This document shows, in pieces, positions 1-7,274 of a stretch of DNA of 36,736 bases. The notes beneath the pieces were generated by a model. The model had not been told where the DNA came from, searched no databases, and was given only the letters and a program-made list of their open reading frames with translations. Position 1 is the stretch's first letter, and every line of letters starts with the position of its first letter. The DNA lies in IMG/VR virus record IMGVR_UViG_3300037119_002705, positions 1 through 36,736 of that record; one strand, given 5' to 3'. The position numbers and the translations under genes are program-made. This stretch comes from a virus.

Positions 1-127
1 TTTAGATGGTGAAATAACATTCGATGAATATAATTTACAATTGGAAGGTGCGGTTGATGAATCAAACAAGGTTAGCCAAGCATTAAACAAATTAAATCCA
101 TTGGTTGCTAATAAAGTGCTTGAAAAT
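1..127. repeat. Terminal direct repeat (left copy); circular join
   Basis: Bases 1-127 are identical to 36610-36736. The portal reading frame passes through the repeat without interruption when the ends are joined. A repeat of exactly 127 bp equals a common maximum assembler k-mer, so I infer that it marks circular closure by overlap and is not a biological terminal repeat. Unit genome length is then 36,609 bp. Confidence 0.95.
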
Positions 128-826
128 CTAACAGTTAATGAAATACGTGGTTTGGCAAAATTGCCAGCGGTTGAGGGTGGAAATGTGTTAGTTCCAAAAA
201 CACAATCAACCTCATTTGTTAAATTAAAAAGTGAAGATAAAATTTTAAATAGATTTCTGGAGTGCGGAGTTGATAAATCTACTTTAAATATAGTTTCATC
301 AAAGGCTGTGGAAAAATTTGAAGATGTTGAAGCTGATGAGGTGAATTTCGTTAAAATGTTTGAGATTGAAAAATTTGCAAGCGTAAACGAAAATAAAAAG
401 AAAATACTTCAATTACTTTCACAAGGAACTTCATTTAACGATATTGTAAAGGAATTGCAATTAAAACCAGCACAAGTTTCAAGCTTATTTGTCGATCTTG
501 AAAATGATGGATTTTTAAAGAAAAACGATGGTAAAGTTGAATTAACCAATAAAGGAAATTCTGAAGCGGTTAACACAGAGTTCAAGGTTTTATACACTTA
601 TGAGCTTCGTGATGATGCACCTGATTTAATTGGTACATCTAGGGAGTTTTGTCGTGAAATGTTAGCTTCAAATAAAGCTTTTACACGTCAAGAAATTGAA
701 AGTATTAGCAATGATGAAGGAACAGACGTCTGGTTGTATCGTGGCGGTTGGTATCACAACCCTGATACAGATAAAAATCAACCTTCTTGTAGGCATTTTT
801 GGAAAATGAATTTAGTGTTAGGGTAA
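1..826 (+). CDS. Portal protein, C-terminal part (continues from the right end)
   Basis: This is the 3' part of the gene that starts at 35516; the frame is read from base 2. Joined across the circle the protein is about 639 aa. The portal forms the dodecameric DNA channel at the capsid vertex and docks the terminase. After the end of the portal core this part carries a segment that reads like a winged helix (nt about 389-556, with KKKILQLL, an Ala-Gln-Val recognition-type helix, then DGFLKK and KVELTNKG). It ends in a Cys/His/Trp-rich tail: EFCREM, W-LYRGGWY, CRHFW. That tail resembles the C-terminal part of MuF/gp7-type minor head proteins. An internal ATG at 41 is not the start. The stop at 824-826 directly abuts the next ATG. 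Confidence 0.85.
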   Translation, partial: LDGEITFDEYNLQLEGAVDESNKVSQALNKLNPLVANKVLENLTVNEIRGLAKLPAVEGGNVLVPKTQSTSFVKLKSEDKILNRFLECGVDKSTLNIVSSKAVEKFEDVEADEVNFVKMFEIEKFASVNENKKKILQLLSQGTSFNDIVKELQLKPAQVSSLFVDLENDGFLKKNDGKVELTNKGNSEAVNTEFKVLYTYELRDDAPDLIGTSREFCREMLASNKAFTRQEIESISNDEGTDVWLYRGGWYHNPDTDKNQPSCRHFWKMNLVLG

Positions 827-1345
827 ATGAGACATTTTATACAGGATAAATTAACAGATGAGCAAATAAATGCTATTGCCTCAATCATTAATGGAGAATA
901 TCAGCCGTTACTTGTATCAGGAACTAATGTTAAAACTGTAAATGGTAATTCAATACTAGGGTCAGGGGACATAATCACATTACCAATTAGATTAAATGAT
1001 GTAATTCAAACAGGGTACTGCACACTTGAAATATTTGACGGTACGATTGCTGGAGGCGCTGGTCAAATTTCAAAATTCCTAACTAGCGATGGGCTTACTA
1101 AAAGTGGTGGAAATACTTTTTTATATTCAAACATTCTAAGTACAAGCGGAATTGTGACAACAATCACAGCGGTTAATGTCACGCCAATAGCGACAGAGTT
1201 TACTTATAACTTAACCACAGGTGAACTAATTGTTGATTGTGTTGAAAGTAAAAACACAGGGGTTTTAATTGGTGGGAACGTAGAAGGGTTAGAGTTTGGT
1301 GTTAATGGTAGAAATATAAGAATTACAGCCTTGGCTTTATTGTGA
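827..1345 (+). CDS. Putative virion/tail fibre-associated protein
   Basis: A 172-aa protein whose ATG follows the portal stop with no gap. Residues about 26-50 contain YQPLLVSGTNVKTVNGNS followed by LGSGDI. This motif is common in phage tail fibre and appendage proteins, where it precedes beta-structured repeats. The rest is rich in Thr, Gly, Val and Ile without transmembrane segments, as expected for a beta-rich structural protein. The position between portal and connector-like genes suggests a head or neck fibre or a small appendage. The fibre-like motif is seen; the virion role is inferred. Confidence 0.6.
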   Translation: MRHFIQDKLTDEQINAIASIINGEYQPLLVSGTNVKTVNGNSILGSGDIITLPIRLNDVIQTGYCTLEIFDGTIAGGAGQISKFLTSDGLTKSGGNTFLYSNILSTSGIVTTITAVNVTPIATEFTYNLTTGELIVDCVESKNTGVLIGGNVEGLEFGVNGRNIRITALALL

Positions 1346-1362
1346 AATAATTAAAAATTAAG

Positions 1363-1506
1363 ATGACAAAATACACGATAAAATATAGAATCAATTGTTT
1401 GCCTGAGGGTGTTTTTTTACAGGTTATTCTTTGGGCTGATAGCGAAGCTAAAGCGACTGAAGGGTTAAAAAAATTCGCTGAAACGGATGAGTATTATTTT
1501 ATTTAA
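1363..1506 (+). CDS. Small hypothetical protein, 47 aa
   Basis: A short open frame starting at an ATG preceded by an A-rich stretch (AAAAATTAAG), 17 nt after the previous stop and 12 nt before the next start. It encodes MTKYTIKYRINCLPEG, then a hydrophobic strand (VFLQVILW) and an Ala/Lys-rich helix ending EYYFI. Codon use matches its neighbours and it fills the only gap in this operon, so I take it as real. I do not recognise a family. Confidence 0.55.
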   Translation: MTKYTIKYRINCLPEGVFLQVILWADSEAKATEGLKKFAETDEYYFI

Positions 1507-1518
1507 TATATTTACAAT

Positions 1519-2025
1519 ATGGAAGCTAGTTTAATATCAACTGACAAATTAAAGAAACGCGGTTTTATACATGGAAATGTAGAAGATAGTATTTTGCGAG
1601 TTTTAATTATTCGTGTTCAAGACACTATAATTGAGCCTACAATCGGTACACTTTTATTTAAAAGACTTATTCTAGGAATTGACGACGATGACTTAACGGC
1701 TGACGAAATCACGTTAATGGATGATTATATCGTGCCAGTTATGGTTGCTGGTTGTGACCACAGAAGTGTAAATGCGTTAACTTATCAATTAAGAAATAAA
1801 ACAGTTGGAACAGGAAGCGATGACACTATTGATGCCGTTTCAGAAAGTGGTAACGTAAGAATCAAAGATGAATTAAAAGGTGACTTAGTCTTTTACACAA
1901 ACAGGCTCATAGGCTATCTTAAAGATAATTGTGAAACATTTCCTTTATATAAAACTTATTCGTGCAACAATGAAGACTTAAAGCCAAATGATAAAGAATA
2001 TAAAGCTAACATTTCTATTCTATGA
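1519..2025 (+). CDS. Head-tail connector-like protein
   Basis: A 168-aa, mainly helical protein. The N-terminal pattern LISTDKLKKR, then a helix with Ile/Gln residues (IIRVQDTIIEPTIGTLLFKRL) and Asp-rich loops, resembles the head-tail adaptor proteins (gp6-like, DUF6712-type) that sit after the portal in Bacteroidetes phages. These proteins form the ring joining portal and tail. The stop overlaps the next ATG by 4 nt (ATGA), indicating translational coupling. A TATATTTA sequence at 1507-1514 is one base away from a -7 box. Family placement is by pattern memory only. Confidence 0.5.
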   Translation: MEASLISTDKLKKRGFIHGNVEDSILRVLIIRVQDTIIEPTIGTLLFKRLILGIDDDDLTADEITLMDDYIVPVMVAGCDHRSVNALTYQLRNKTVGTGSDDTIDAVSESGNVRIKDELKGDLVFYTNRLIGYLKDNCETFPLYKTYSCNNEDLKPNDKEYKANISIL

Positions 2026-2855
2026 AAATAAGTATCAATAAACTTAATGTTGAGTTAAAAGATATTTCAACAGCTCACGACCAAGTGAACACTTATTTTT
2101 GGGGTGATTTTGGCATGGCTATAAATTCAGGCGTTATAACTTATCCTTTGGTAAATTGTTTTTATCCAACAGGGTCAATGCTTGATAATACCACGCCTTT
2201 AGATTTATATATTGTTGTTAGTGATAAGGTTTATAAAGACCAATCTAATCTAACTGAAACAGAAAGTGACACACTTCAAATTTGTAGAGATTATTACAAT
2301 GTAATTAATAAATCTGACAGATGGAACAGAATAGGTAAAATCAATAACGCCACGATAACTAAGTTTTTACACGAAGGAAGGAATGGAGCTGACGAAGTTG
2401 CTGGACACGTGCTTAAAATAAACTTTGCCCTAAGGGACTCTAACTCAATTTGTAATATTCCTTTAACAGGCTATGATTTTGAAGGATTCGCTATTAATGT
2501 TAGTTGCGCTGATGCTGTTGTTAAAAACTCTGACCTTACTTATATTCAAAATATTATTAGCGGTGGATTTTTAACACTTCCTGATATTACAGTTACTGCT
2601 TTAAATTCTGAAGATACAGAGATATTTAGCGAAATTTTTCCATCAGTGAAAAACGTATTAATTTCTATTGTTGATGGAATTTTAGTAATTACAAATTCTG
2701 AAGATACTGTTATTAATTCAATACCAACTGTTGCTGGAAAAACACAAGGCTACCAACTACCTGACACAATATTAAGCGTTTTTGTTAATGGAAATCCTGA
2801 CCAAAGTGTTATATTTGCAACATTGTCAAACCAAACAATTAATATAACGAACTAA
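2022..2855 (+). CDS. Tail terminator/neck-like protein with beta-rich C-terminus
   Basis: A 277-aa protein. The first about 145 residues follow a pattern seen in Bacteroidetes phage neck or tail-terminator proteins: His-Asp-Gln-Val near residue 19, a YPLVN strand, an IVVSDKV strand, and TESDTLQICRDYY. Residues about 150-277 are Ser/Thr/Val/Ile-rich beta structure, perhaps a bacterial Ig-like or appendage domain. The gene overlaps its neighbours by 4 nt upstream (ATGA) and 1 nt downstream (TAATG), so it is translated as part of the same coupled unit. I see the two-part layout directly; the terminator role is inferred from order and pattern. Confidence 0.5.
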   Translation: MKISINKLNVELKDISTAHDQVNTYFWGDFGMAINSGVITYPLVNCFYPTGSMLDNTTPLDLYIVVSDKVYKDQSNLTETESDTLQICRDYYNVINKSDRWNRIGKINNATITKFLHEGRNGADEVAGHVLKINFALRDSNSICNIPLTGYDFEGFAINVSCADAVVKNSDLTYIQNIISGGFLTLPDITVTALNSEDTEIFSEIFPSVKNVLISIVDGILVITNSEDTVINSIPTVAGKTQGYQLPDTILSVFVNGNPDQSVIFATLSNQTINITN

Positions 2856-3667
2856 TGGCAATAAATATAAACATAACGACAACTTTTTTAGGCGATACCG
2901 ATACACCTAATTCTTATATAGGTCAGGGTACAAAAAAAGTCGTAGTCAAGGCTGATGCTTCAGGTTTGGAATTTGTCCCTGATACGGGCGGAAGTGATAC
3001 CAATATCATGTATGACGATTTAACAGCTACGGCTGATAGGTCGCAAAACATGAACAGTAAATCTATGACTTTTATTAATGGTAAGCAGTTCAAATGGATT
3101 AATAATGTTGCGCCAACAATTGGCGAGGCTAGTTTTGATTTACAAGCTTACGGAACAACTTCGAGTGATACGCTAATTAATATTAAAAACGGCTCAGGAA
3201 CTTCAAAATTTAAAATGTCAGGTGTTGGACAGATTGGAATAGGCGCAAACCCTTTTACTCAAACAAGAGTTTACATAAATGCTATTTCAGGTGAAAAAGG
3301 TATCTATGTAGATGCGGTTGACGAAACTGCAGGTTATTTTGAATCCTCTTCGGGTAGAGGGGTTTCAGGTCGTTCACCTTCAAATTTTGGTGGTGATTTT
3401 TATTCGGGTGGTTCTTTTGCTGTTAACGCAATGGGTTTCGCTGGATATAAGTTCAAGCCAAACAACGCAGACAACGGAAGATATTCTGTAAATATTTTAA
3501 GTCAAGCCGATGATTCAGTTTTTCAGGTTAAAAACGATATGCGAATTATTTCTGCTATTTTAGGAACAAGTACAGTTTATATAAATGATGCAGCAGCACA
3601 AGCTGGTGGTGTTGAACTTTATGAATTATACATGAATAATACAGGATTAACTGTTAGAAGAGTTTAA
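2855..3667 (+). CDS. Tail fibre / receptor-binding-like protein
   Basis: A 270-aa Gly/Ser/Thr/Asn-rich protein. The N-terminus contains LGDTDTPNSYIGQGTKKVVV followed by KADASGLEFVPD, the typical 'TDTPxSYxGQxGKxxxVxxxGxGLEF' anchor of phage fibre proteins. The middle has short beta-repeat motifs (GVGQIGIG, AGYFESSSGRGVSG, GGDFYSGGSF) that resemble trimeric fibre or tailspike stalks. It probably contacts the host surface. It starts in a TAATG overlap with the previous stop. The gene after it may be its partner or chaperone. Confidence 0.7.
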   Translation: MAININITTTFLGDTDTPNSYIGQGTKKVVVKADASGLEFVPDTGGSDTNIMYDDLTATADRSQNMNSKSMTFINGKQFKWINNVAPTIGEASFDLQAYGTTSSDTLINIKNGSGTSKFKMSGVGQIGIGANPFTQTRVYINAISGEKGIYVDAVDETAGYFESSSGRGVSGRSPSNFGGDFYSGGSFAVNAMGFAGYKFKPNNADNGRYSVNILSQADDSVFQVKNDMRIISAILGTSTVYINDAAAQAGGVELYELYMNNTGLTVRRV

Positions 3668-3678
3668 TAAAAATAATT

Positions 3679-4080
3679 ATGATAAAAACAAAACAACCAA
3701 TTTTAATTAACCCAGCAACTAAAGAGGAGGCAATTGTTTACTTTGACACATTCGGGTTTAATTACAACGAATTAGAGCAAACAGTAACCTTTAATTTGGT
3801 GGCGGCAAAATTAGTAACCACAACAACGAAGAAAATACAGGAGGGTAGGCTTCAAGATTTTGAATTAGAAGAGTTTCACCAAATTCCATTTTTCGGATCA
3901 AGACAAGCCGTTTACAAAATGTCCACTTTTAACAAAATTATGAGTGGAGTGGAGTTTCAAGACTTTTCAAAAGTTAAGGATAAGCTAATGATTGAACAGA
4001 TTGATTACAATAGTTCTAATTTTTGGGGTTTAACTTCAAATGATTTAGAAACTTTTGAAGTTACAACTACAACAGAATAA
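3679..4080 (+). CDS. Hypothetical protein following the fibre gene
   Basis: A 133-aa soluble protein with no transmembrane segment. It has beta-strand-like Thr/Val segments in the middle (QTVTFNLVAAKLVTTTT) and a Thr-rich end. The start lies behind an A-rich sequence (AATAAAAATAATT) 11 nt after the fibre stop. Proteins of this size often follow fibre genes in Bacteroidetes phages and may assist fibre assembly or be minor tail components. I recognise no catalytic motif, and the role is not established. Confidence 0.5.
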   Translation: MIKTKQPILINPATKEEAIVYFDTFGFNYNELEQTVTFNLVAAKLVTTTTKKIQEGRLQDFELEEFHQIPFFGSRQAVYKMSTFNKIMSGVEFQDFSKVKDKLMIEQIDYNSSNFWGLTSNDLETFEVTTTTE

Positions 4081-4085
4081 TTTAA

Positions 4086-4093
4086 TATATTTG
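4086..4093 (+). promoter_or_regulatory. Candidate -7 box before the lysis genes
   Basis: TATATTTG fits the Bacteroidetes TAnnTTTG consensus and lies 14 nt before the holin-like ATG. There is no TTG at 17-23 nt upstream (the nearest is 28 nt away), so the promoter call is weak. Confidence 0.35.
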
Positions 4094-4107
4094 TAAAAAA
4101 AGAAACC

Positions 4108-4359
4108 ATGATAGAAAACGAATTAGAAGAAAAAGAAGGCTTGATAAAAAGAGCTAGAAGAAATTGGAACGCAAAAACACCGAAACGGCATAAAAGGATA
4201 GTTAATTTGTGTACTGGATTAGTTGCGGTTGCTGGTGTAATTGTGGCAATTCCAGCTTCAATAATTGTTGTTCCAACGGCTGTTTTGACTTATGCCTCGT
4301 TAGCTATTTTTGTAGGTGGGTTTTTTGGTATTAAATCCAAATTAAAAGTAGAAAAGTGA
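4108..4359 (+). CDS. Putative holin, two transmembrane segments
   Basis: An 83-aa protein with a charged N-terminus (EEKEGLIKRARRNW, then KTPKRHKR). Two hydrophobic segments follow, at about residues 31-54 and 57-75, separated by a Pro-containing turn, with a short basic tail. The 'KTPK..K+I' entry followed by Gly/Ala-rich helices is the layout of small Bacteroidetes phage holins. The place just before a TM/coiled-coil protein and an endolysin candidate fits a lysis cassette: holins make the inner-membrane hole at the end of infection. Its stop overlaps the next ATG (TGATG). Confidence 0.6.
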   Translation: MIENELEEKEGLIKRARRNWNAKTPKRHKRIVNLCTGLVAVAGVIVAIPASIIVVPTAVLTYASLAIFVGGFFGIKSKLKVEK

Positions 4360-4610
4360 TGACTTTGGAGGTTAGACAAAAGTTACTTAGTGAATTTACT
4401 AAGGCAGGAATAGCGGTTATTATTCTTTCAATTGGTCTTTATATTCAGAGGTTGGATTACAAAGGCATGGTAGAAAAACTCGATAATAAACTAACAAAAG
4501 CAGAGGAAAAATTTGAACGGTTTATTTTAAGTGACCACGCTAAAGCAGTTGAAACTTTAGATAATAACACCCAAGTATTAAGTAGAGTTGAAACAACATT
4601 AAATAAATAG
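4359..4610 (+). CDS. TM plus coiled-coil lysis-cassette protein (spanin-like?)
   Basis: An 83-aa protein from the ATG at 4359, chosen because it gives a TGATG overlap with the holin stop; an in-frame GTG one codon earlier is the alternative. It has one N-terminal hydrophobic helix (about residues 16-31, IAVIILSIGLYI) followed by a long charged helix (KLDNKLTKAEEKFERF). One membrane anchor and an outer coiled coil is the shape of an i-spanin such as Rz; a second holin or antiholin is also possible. The context is lysis. No partner lipoprotein is encoded in the same place. Confidence 0.5.
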   Translation: MTLEVRQKLLSEFTKAGIAVIILSIGLYIQRLDYKGMVEKLDNKLTKAEEKFERFILSDHAKAVETLDNNTQVLSRVETTLNK

Positions 4611-4612
4611 TT

Positions 4613-5032
4613 ATGATTTTAGAACTTAAAAGAGTGGCATTAAAAGACACTTATACGATTGGAAAACTTTATGTTGACGGAGTTTATTTTTGTGACACTT
4701 TAGAGGACAAGGTAAGGGATTTAAATAAGGATGGGGATTTAGCAGACCAAGGCGAAACAAAAGTCATGCACGAAACCGCAATACCTTACGGAACTTATAA
4801 GGTAATTATGAATATGAGTACTCGATTTAAAAGATTAATGCCTTTACTTTTAGATGTTCCAAGTTTTCAAGGTATTCGTATTCATGCTGGAAACGTAGCA
4901 GAACATTCAAGTGGTTGTATTTTGGTAGGAAAAAATACCGAGGTGGGAAAAGTAACCAATTCAAAGCACTATGAAGCATTGATTTACGATAAGATTTTCA
5001 AAGCTAAATCATGTACTATTAAAATTCATTAA
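4613..5032 (+). CDS. DUF5675-like putative endolysin
   Basis: A 139-aa protein, two bases after the previous stop. The core reads VPSFQGIRIHAGN (H91, G93, N94) and then SSGCILVG (S100, G101, C102). A His followed by a Ser-Gly-Cys motif resembles the active site of L,D-transpeptidase-fold enzymes, and DUF5675 proteins occupy endolysin positions in many phages. I infer that it acts on peptidoglycan in host lysis. It has no signal peptide, so release through the holin is expected. It is the last gene of the rightward arm and is followed by a terminator. Confidence 0.6.
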   Translation: MILELKRVALKDTYTIGKLYVDGVYFCDTLEDKVRDLNKDGDLADQGETKVMHETAIPYGTYKVIMNMSTRFKRLMPLLLDVPSFQGIRIHAGNVAEHSSGCILVGKNTEVGKVTNSKHYEALIYDKIFKAKSCTIKIH

Positions 5033-5082
5033 TATCAGACTTCAAATAAAACCGTTGTGTAATTTATCCATTTTTCCACAAC

Positions 5083-5115
5083 AAAAAAAAGCCACTCTTT
5101 TATGGGTGGCTTTTT
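5083..5115. terminator. Bidirectional terminator between converging arms
   Basis: AAAGCCACTC, loop TTTTAT, GGGTGGCTTT forms a 10-bp stem (one G-T pair). An A8 run lies to its left and a T5 run to its right, so it can end transcription from both sides. It sits where the rightward late arm and the leftward early arm meet. Confidence 0.85.
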
Positions 5116-5165
5116 CTTTCACTTAAAATTTAAAACTAAAATTAACTCAGAGTTCAAATATACGA

Positions 5166-5546
5166 TTATTTGTGAATAAAAAAGTCGTCACGTGAAAAAT
5201 ATCTTGATTTTTTTCTGCTGTGCTCTAAATTGTCCAAATCCTTTTTATGAAACATCAACACGCTCAAGTAAATCTTGTCTTTGTTTTCGATATGGGTATT
5301 AATAACATTAACGGAGTGTATAATTGTAGCGTGATTTTGATTCACAAGTTTGCCTATATCCGTCCAATTCATTCTAGTATTGGTAGCAACAGTATGAACA
5401 AAAATCTGTCTTAAAATGCAAAACTCACGCTGTCTTGATTTTTTTGTCAAATTATACTTTGCTATAAAGTCAGAATATTCATTTAAATCAGAGTTGATGT
5501 ATATCCGATTTACGAAAAATTCTATTGGTGAGATTTGTGCGTTCAT
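5166..5546 (-). CDS. Stand-alone DnaA domain IV-like DNA-binding protein
   Basis: A 126-aa protein. Residues 36-98 match the DnaA C-terminal domain: KSRQREFCILRQIFVH (cf. SRxREIVxARQ), WTDIGKLVNQ, and NHATIIHSV (cf. DHTTVLHAV, the DnaA-box signature helix). There is no AAA+ domain, so it could bind DnaA boxes but not open an origin. It may mark a phage origin, recruit the host replisome, or block host initiation. It is the last gene of the leftward arm. A TGTGAATAA sequence (TTATTCACA on the other strand) lies inside its own 3' end. Confidence 0.75.
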   Translation of the reverse strand: MNAQISPIEFFVNRIYINSDLNEYSDFIAKYNLTKKSRQREFCILRQIFVHTVATNTRMNWTDIGKLVNQNHATIIHSVNVINTHIENKDKIYLSVLMFHKKDLDNLEHSRKKSRYFSRDDFFIHK

Positions 5547-5556
5547 GCTTTGCTTT

Positions 5557-5997
5557 TTATTCGTTAATTTTTAGTTCTAATTCTTGGTTTGTTAGTGCGT
5601 GGTAAAGGTTTTGTAAGTCGTGAACGTGCTTTATTACCCTTGTGAATTTGTTACCAATAAATAAACCATTGAAACCTTCTAAATAGGTTTTCATTCCATC
5701 GGTCGTATATTTTCCGTATCGAATGTAAAAGAACATTTTTGTTTTGTGTATTCGATAATTATAAGGAATTGTGTCTGTTTGTTTTACAAATCCAAATTTC
5801 AATAACCACTCTTCTGTAAGTGGTATTCCTTTTATACGCTCAATTTCAATAACAGCTCGATGTGTTAAACCTGTATCTTTTCGGATATATTCAAGTCTTA
5901 AAGTTTTTTCTTTAATCTCAATTACGGTTGCTAATTCTGTATGGTTTTCGATTGAAAGCAAATTGAATCTACGCACGTCTTTTGCTTGTATAGTCAT
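5557..5997 (-). CDS. Conserved Bacteroidetes phage protein (PLTEEWLLKFGF family)
   Basis: A 146-aa protein of a type very common in Bacteroidetes phages and prophages. The N-terminal half is beta-rich; GIPLTEEWLLKFGF lies at about residues 57-70, and HVHDLQNLYHALTNQELEL near the C-terminus. The family has no established biochemical role known to me. It lies 10 nt upstream of the DnaA-like gene on the same strand, so the two are probably on one transcript. The family assignment is confident; function is unknown. Confidence 0.7.
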   Translation of the reverse strand: MTIQAKDVRRFNLLSIENHTELATVIEIKEKTLRLEYIRKDTGLTHRAVIEIERIKGIPLTEEWLLKFGFVKQTDTIPYNYRIHKTKMFFYIRYGKYTTDGMKTYLEGFNGLFIGNKFTRVIKHVHDLQNLYHALTNQELELKINE

Positions 5998-6007
5998 GGC
6001 TTATTTT

Positions 6008-6241
6008 TTAGTACTTGATTAATGTGTAATAAATATGAATACTTGAAGTGTAAGAGCTTTCGTTTCTTGACACAATATCAACATCCTGAATAATATAACC
6101 ACGCTTTAAAAGGCTGTTTGCTTTTTTATACGATTGCGTTGTTATAAAATATTGTTGTTTTTGACTATTATAATTCATTCCAGCCGAAACCAAAATAATA
6201 AACAATGCAATAAATCCTAAAATTTCTAAATTCTTTTTCAT
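6008..6241 (-). CDS. Small membrane-anchored protein, 77 aa
   Basis: An N-terminal hydrophobic helix (LEILGFIALFIILVSAGM, about residues 5-22) follows a basic MKKN start, then a polar 55-residue tail. This could be a signal anchor with the tail in the periplasm. The tail has KKANSLLKRGYIIQDVDIVS and a beta strand near the end. No family is recognised. It lies 10 nt upstream of the 5557-5997 gene in the leftward operon. Confidence 0.5.
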   Translation of the reverse strand: MKKNLEILGFIALFIILVSAGMNYNSQKQQYFITTQSYKKANSLLKRGYIIQDVDIVSRNESSYTSSIHIYYTLIKY

Positions 6242-6284
6242 ACTAATAACTATTACTTGTTATACACTCTTTTTTTTGAAATAT

Positions 6285-6773
6285 TTACTTGATTAATGTT
6301 TGCATAAAATTATACATACCATTATCTTTTTTTACCACTCGCATATTTTCATAAAATTCATTTAACTTATCCCAATTGTCAACTAAGTTGCTCCAAGCTT
6401 TTGATAATGGCTTTAATTTATGCAATTCATTTTTCCATTCAGGAACAGCTTCTAACAATTTCCAGCATCTACTAAAATCGTCGGGATCGTATGGATGATT
6501 TACAGGAAAATCTTTATTATCCATCAAACAATTCCACATCGTTTTTGAACTCATTCCTACATGTCCGTTTGCAATCCACCACATCGCTTTTTGCTGAACA
6601 TCTTTGCTTTGGTCGGCTTGTGGCTCTACCCAAGTTTGCTTACAATCTTTATGTAGCGCATCAAATGCTTTCATTTTCTTACTCATTTCATCTACTGGAA
6701 CTGGAAAGTTTAAAGCAAACTCTCCGCCACAACATAGGCAAAAAAGTTTTTCATTTCTAATTGTTGTTGCCAT
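6285..6773 (-). CDS. Conserved phage protein with N-terminal zinc-ribbon-like Cys pair
   Basis: 162 aa from ATG 6773. I chose this start over the upstream in-frame ATG at 6800 because it follows the previous gene's stop (6776-6778) by 2 nt, and because the protein then begins MATTIRNEKLFCLCCGGEF. The Cys-Leu-Cys-Cys and a later His-x-x-Cys (HKDC) may bind zinc. The body (QQKAMWWIANGHVGMSSKTM, then HPYDPDDFSRCWKLL and VPEWK) matches a conserved hypothetical family of Bacteroidetes phages. Its role is unknown. Confidence 0.6.
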   Translation of the reverse strand: MATTIRNEKLFCLCCGGEFALNFPVPVDEMSKKMKAFDALHKDCKQTWVEPQADQSKDVQQKAMWWIANGHVGMSSKTMWNCLMDNKDFPVNHPYDPDDFSRCWKLLEAVPEWKNELHKLKPLSKAWSNLVDNWDKLNEFYENMRVVKKDNGMYNFMQTLIK

Positions 6774-6775
6774 AA

Positions 6776-7048
6776 TCAAAACCCTTGTCTTTTCAAACAC
6801 TCTTTACAGCTCGATAAATGCAACCATGAATCATTTTTGTATACTGTGATTGTGTGGTTATCGATGTTTATTTCGTTTGTGTCCATTGAAACTATTTTTT
6901 CGTTGAACTCGTTTTGTATTTCCTTTTGTTCTTCGGTCAAAGGTGCAACCGTTTTGCAACATTCTTTATGTACTTCATTTTCGGGATATAAACCCCAAAG
7001 CAATAAAAACAATGCGAATCCCAATACTATTATTTGATTTAAATTCAT
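6776..7048 (-). CDS. Small membrane-anchored protein, 90 aa
   Basis: A hydrophobic N-terminal helix (IIVLGFALFLLLWGLY, about residues 6-21) is followed by a soluble tail with Cys pairs (KECCK and SSCKECLKRQGF). The membrane anchor and cysteines suggest a periplasm-facing or metal-binding tail. No family is recognised. It sits in the tightly packed early leftward operon, where small host-interaction proteins are common in phages. Confidence 0.5.
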   Translation of the reverse strand: MNLNQIIVLGFALFLLLWGLYPENEVHKECCKTVAPLTEEQKEIQNEFNEKIVSMDTNEINIDNHTITVYKNDSWLHLSSCKECLKRQGF

Positions 7049-7072
7049 TTTTTCTATTGTTAAGTGTTAATA

Positions 7073-7270
7073 CTAATTTGTTTTACGTTTTACAGTGTTT
7101 GCAATTTTACTTTCTCTATTACTACTAAAAAGATTAAACCAAACTATAAAATCTCTTTTAATTAATATCCATTTATGTTTGCTGTATTTAGATTTCCTAC
7201 ATTCGGGATTACCAGTATAACAAAGCATGATTGCTCTTAATTTCTTTTTGTCTTTTCTTGTGATTCTCAT
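7073..7270 (-). CDS. Small basic hypothetical protein, 65 aa
   Basis: A Lys/Arg-rich protein (MRITRKDKKKLRAIMLCYTG, later KYSKHKWILIKRDF) without transmembrane segments or recognisable domain. Two Cys residues bracket YTGNPE. The start ATG at 7270 lies 4 nt after the stop of the DUF551-like gene on this strand, which supports the call. The function cannot be read from the sequence. Confidence 0.45.
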   Translation of the reverse strand: MRITRKDKKKLRAIMLCYTGNPECRKSKYSKHKWILIKRDFIVWFNLFSSNRESKIANTVKRKTN

Positions 7271-7274
7271 AGTT

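Noticed and set aside
5155-5162. Leftward TATATTTG box just before the bidirectional terminator, suggesting a short RNA
   Set aside because: No -33 TTG, no gene behind it, and AT-rich DNA makes chance matches likely. Worth noting only if RNA data show a 5' end near 5148.
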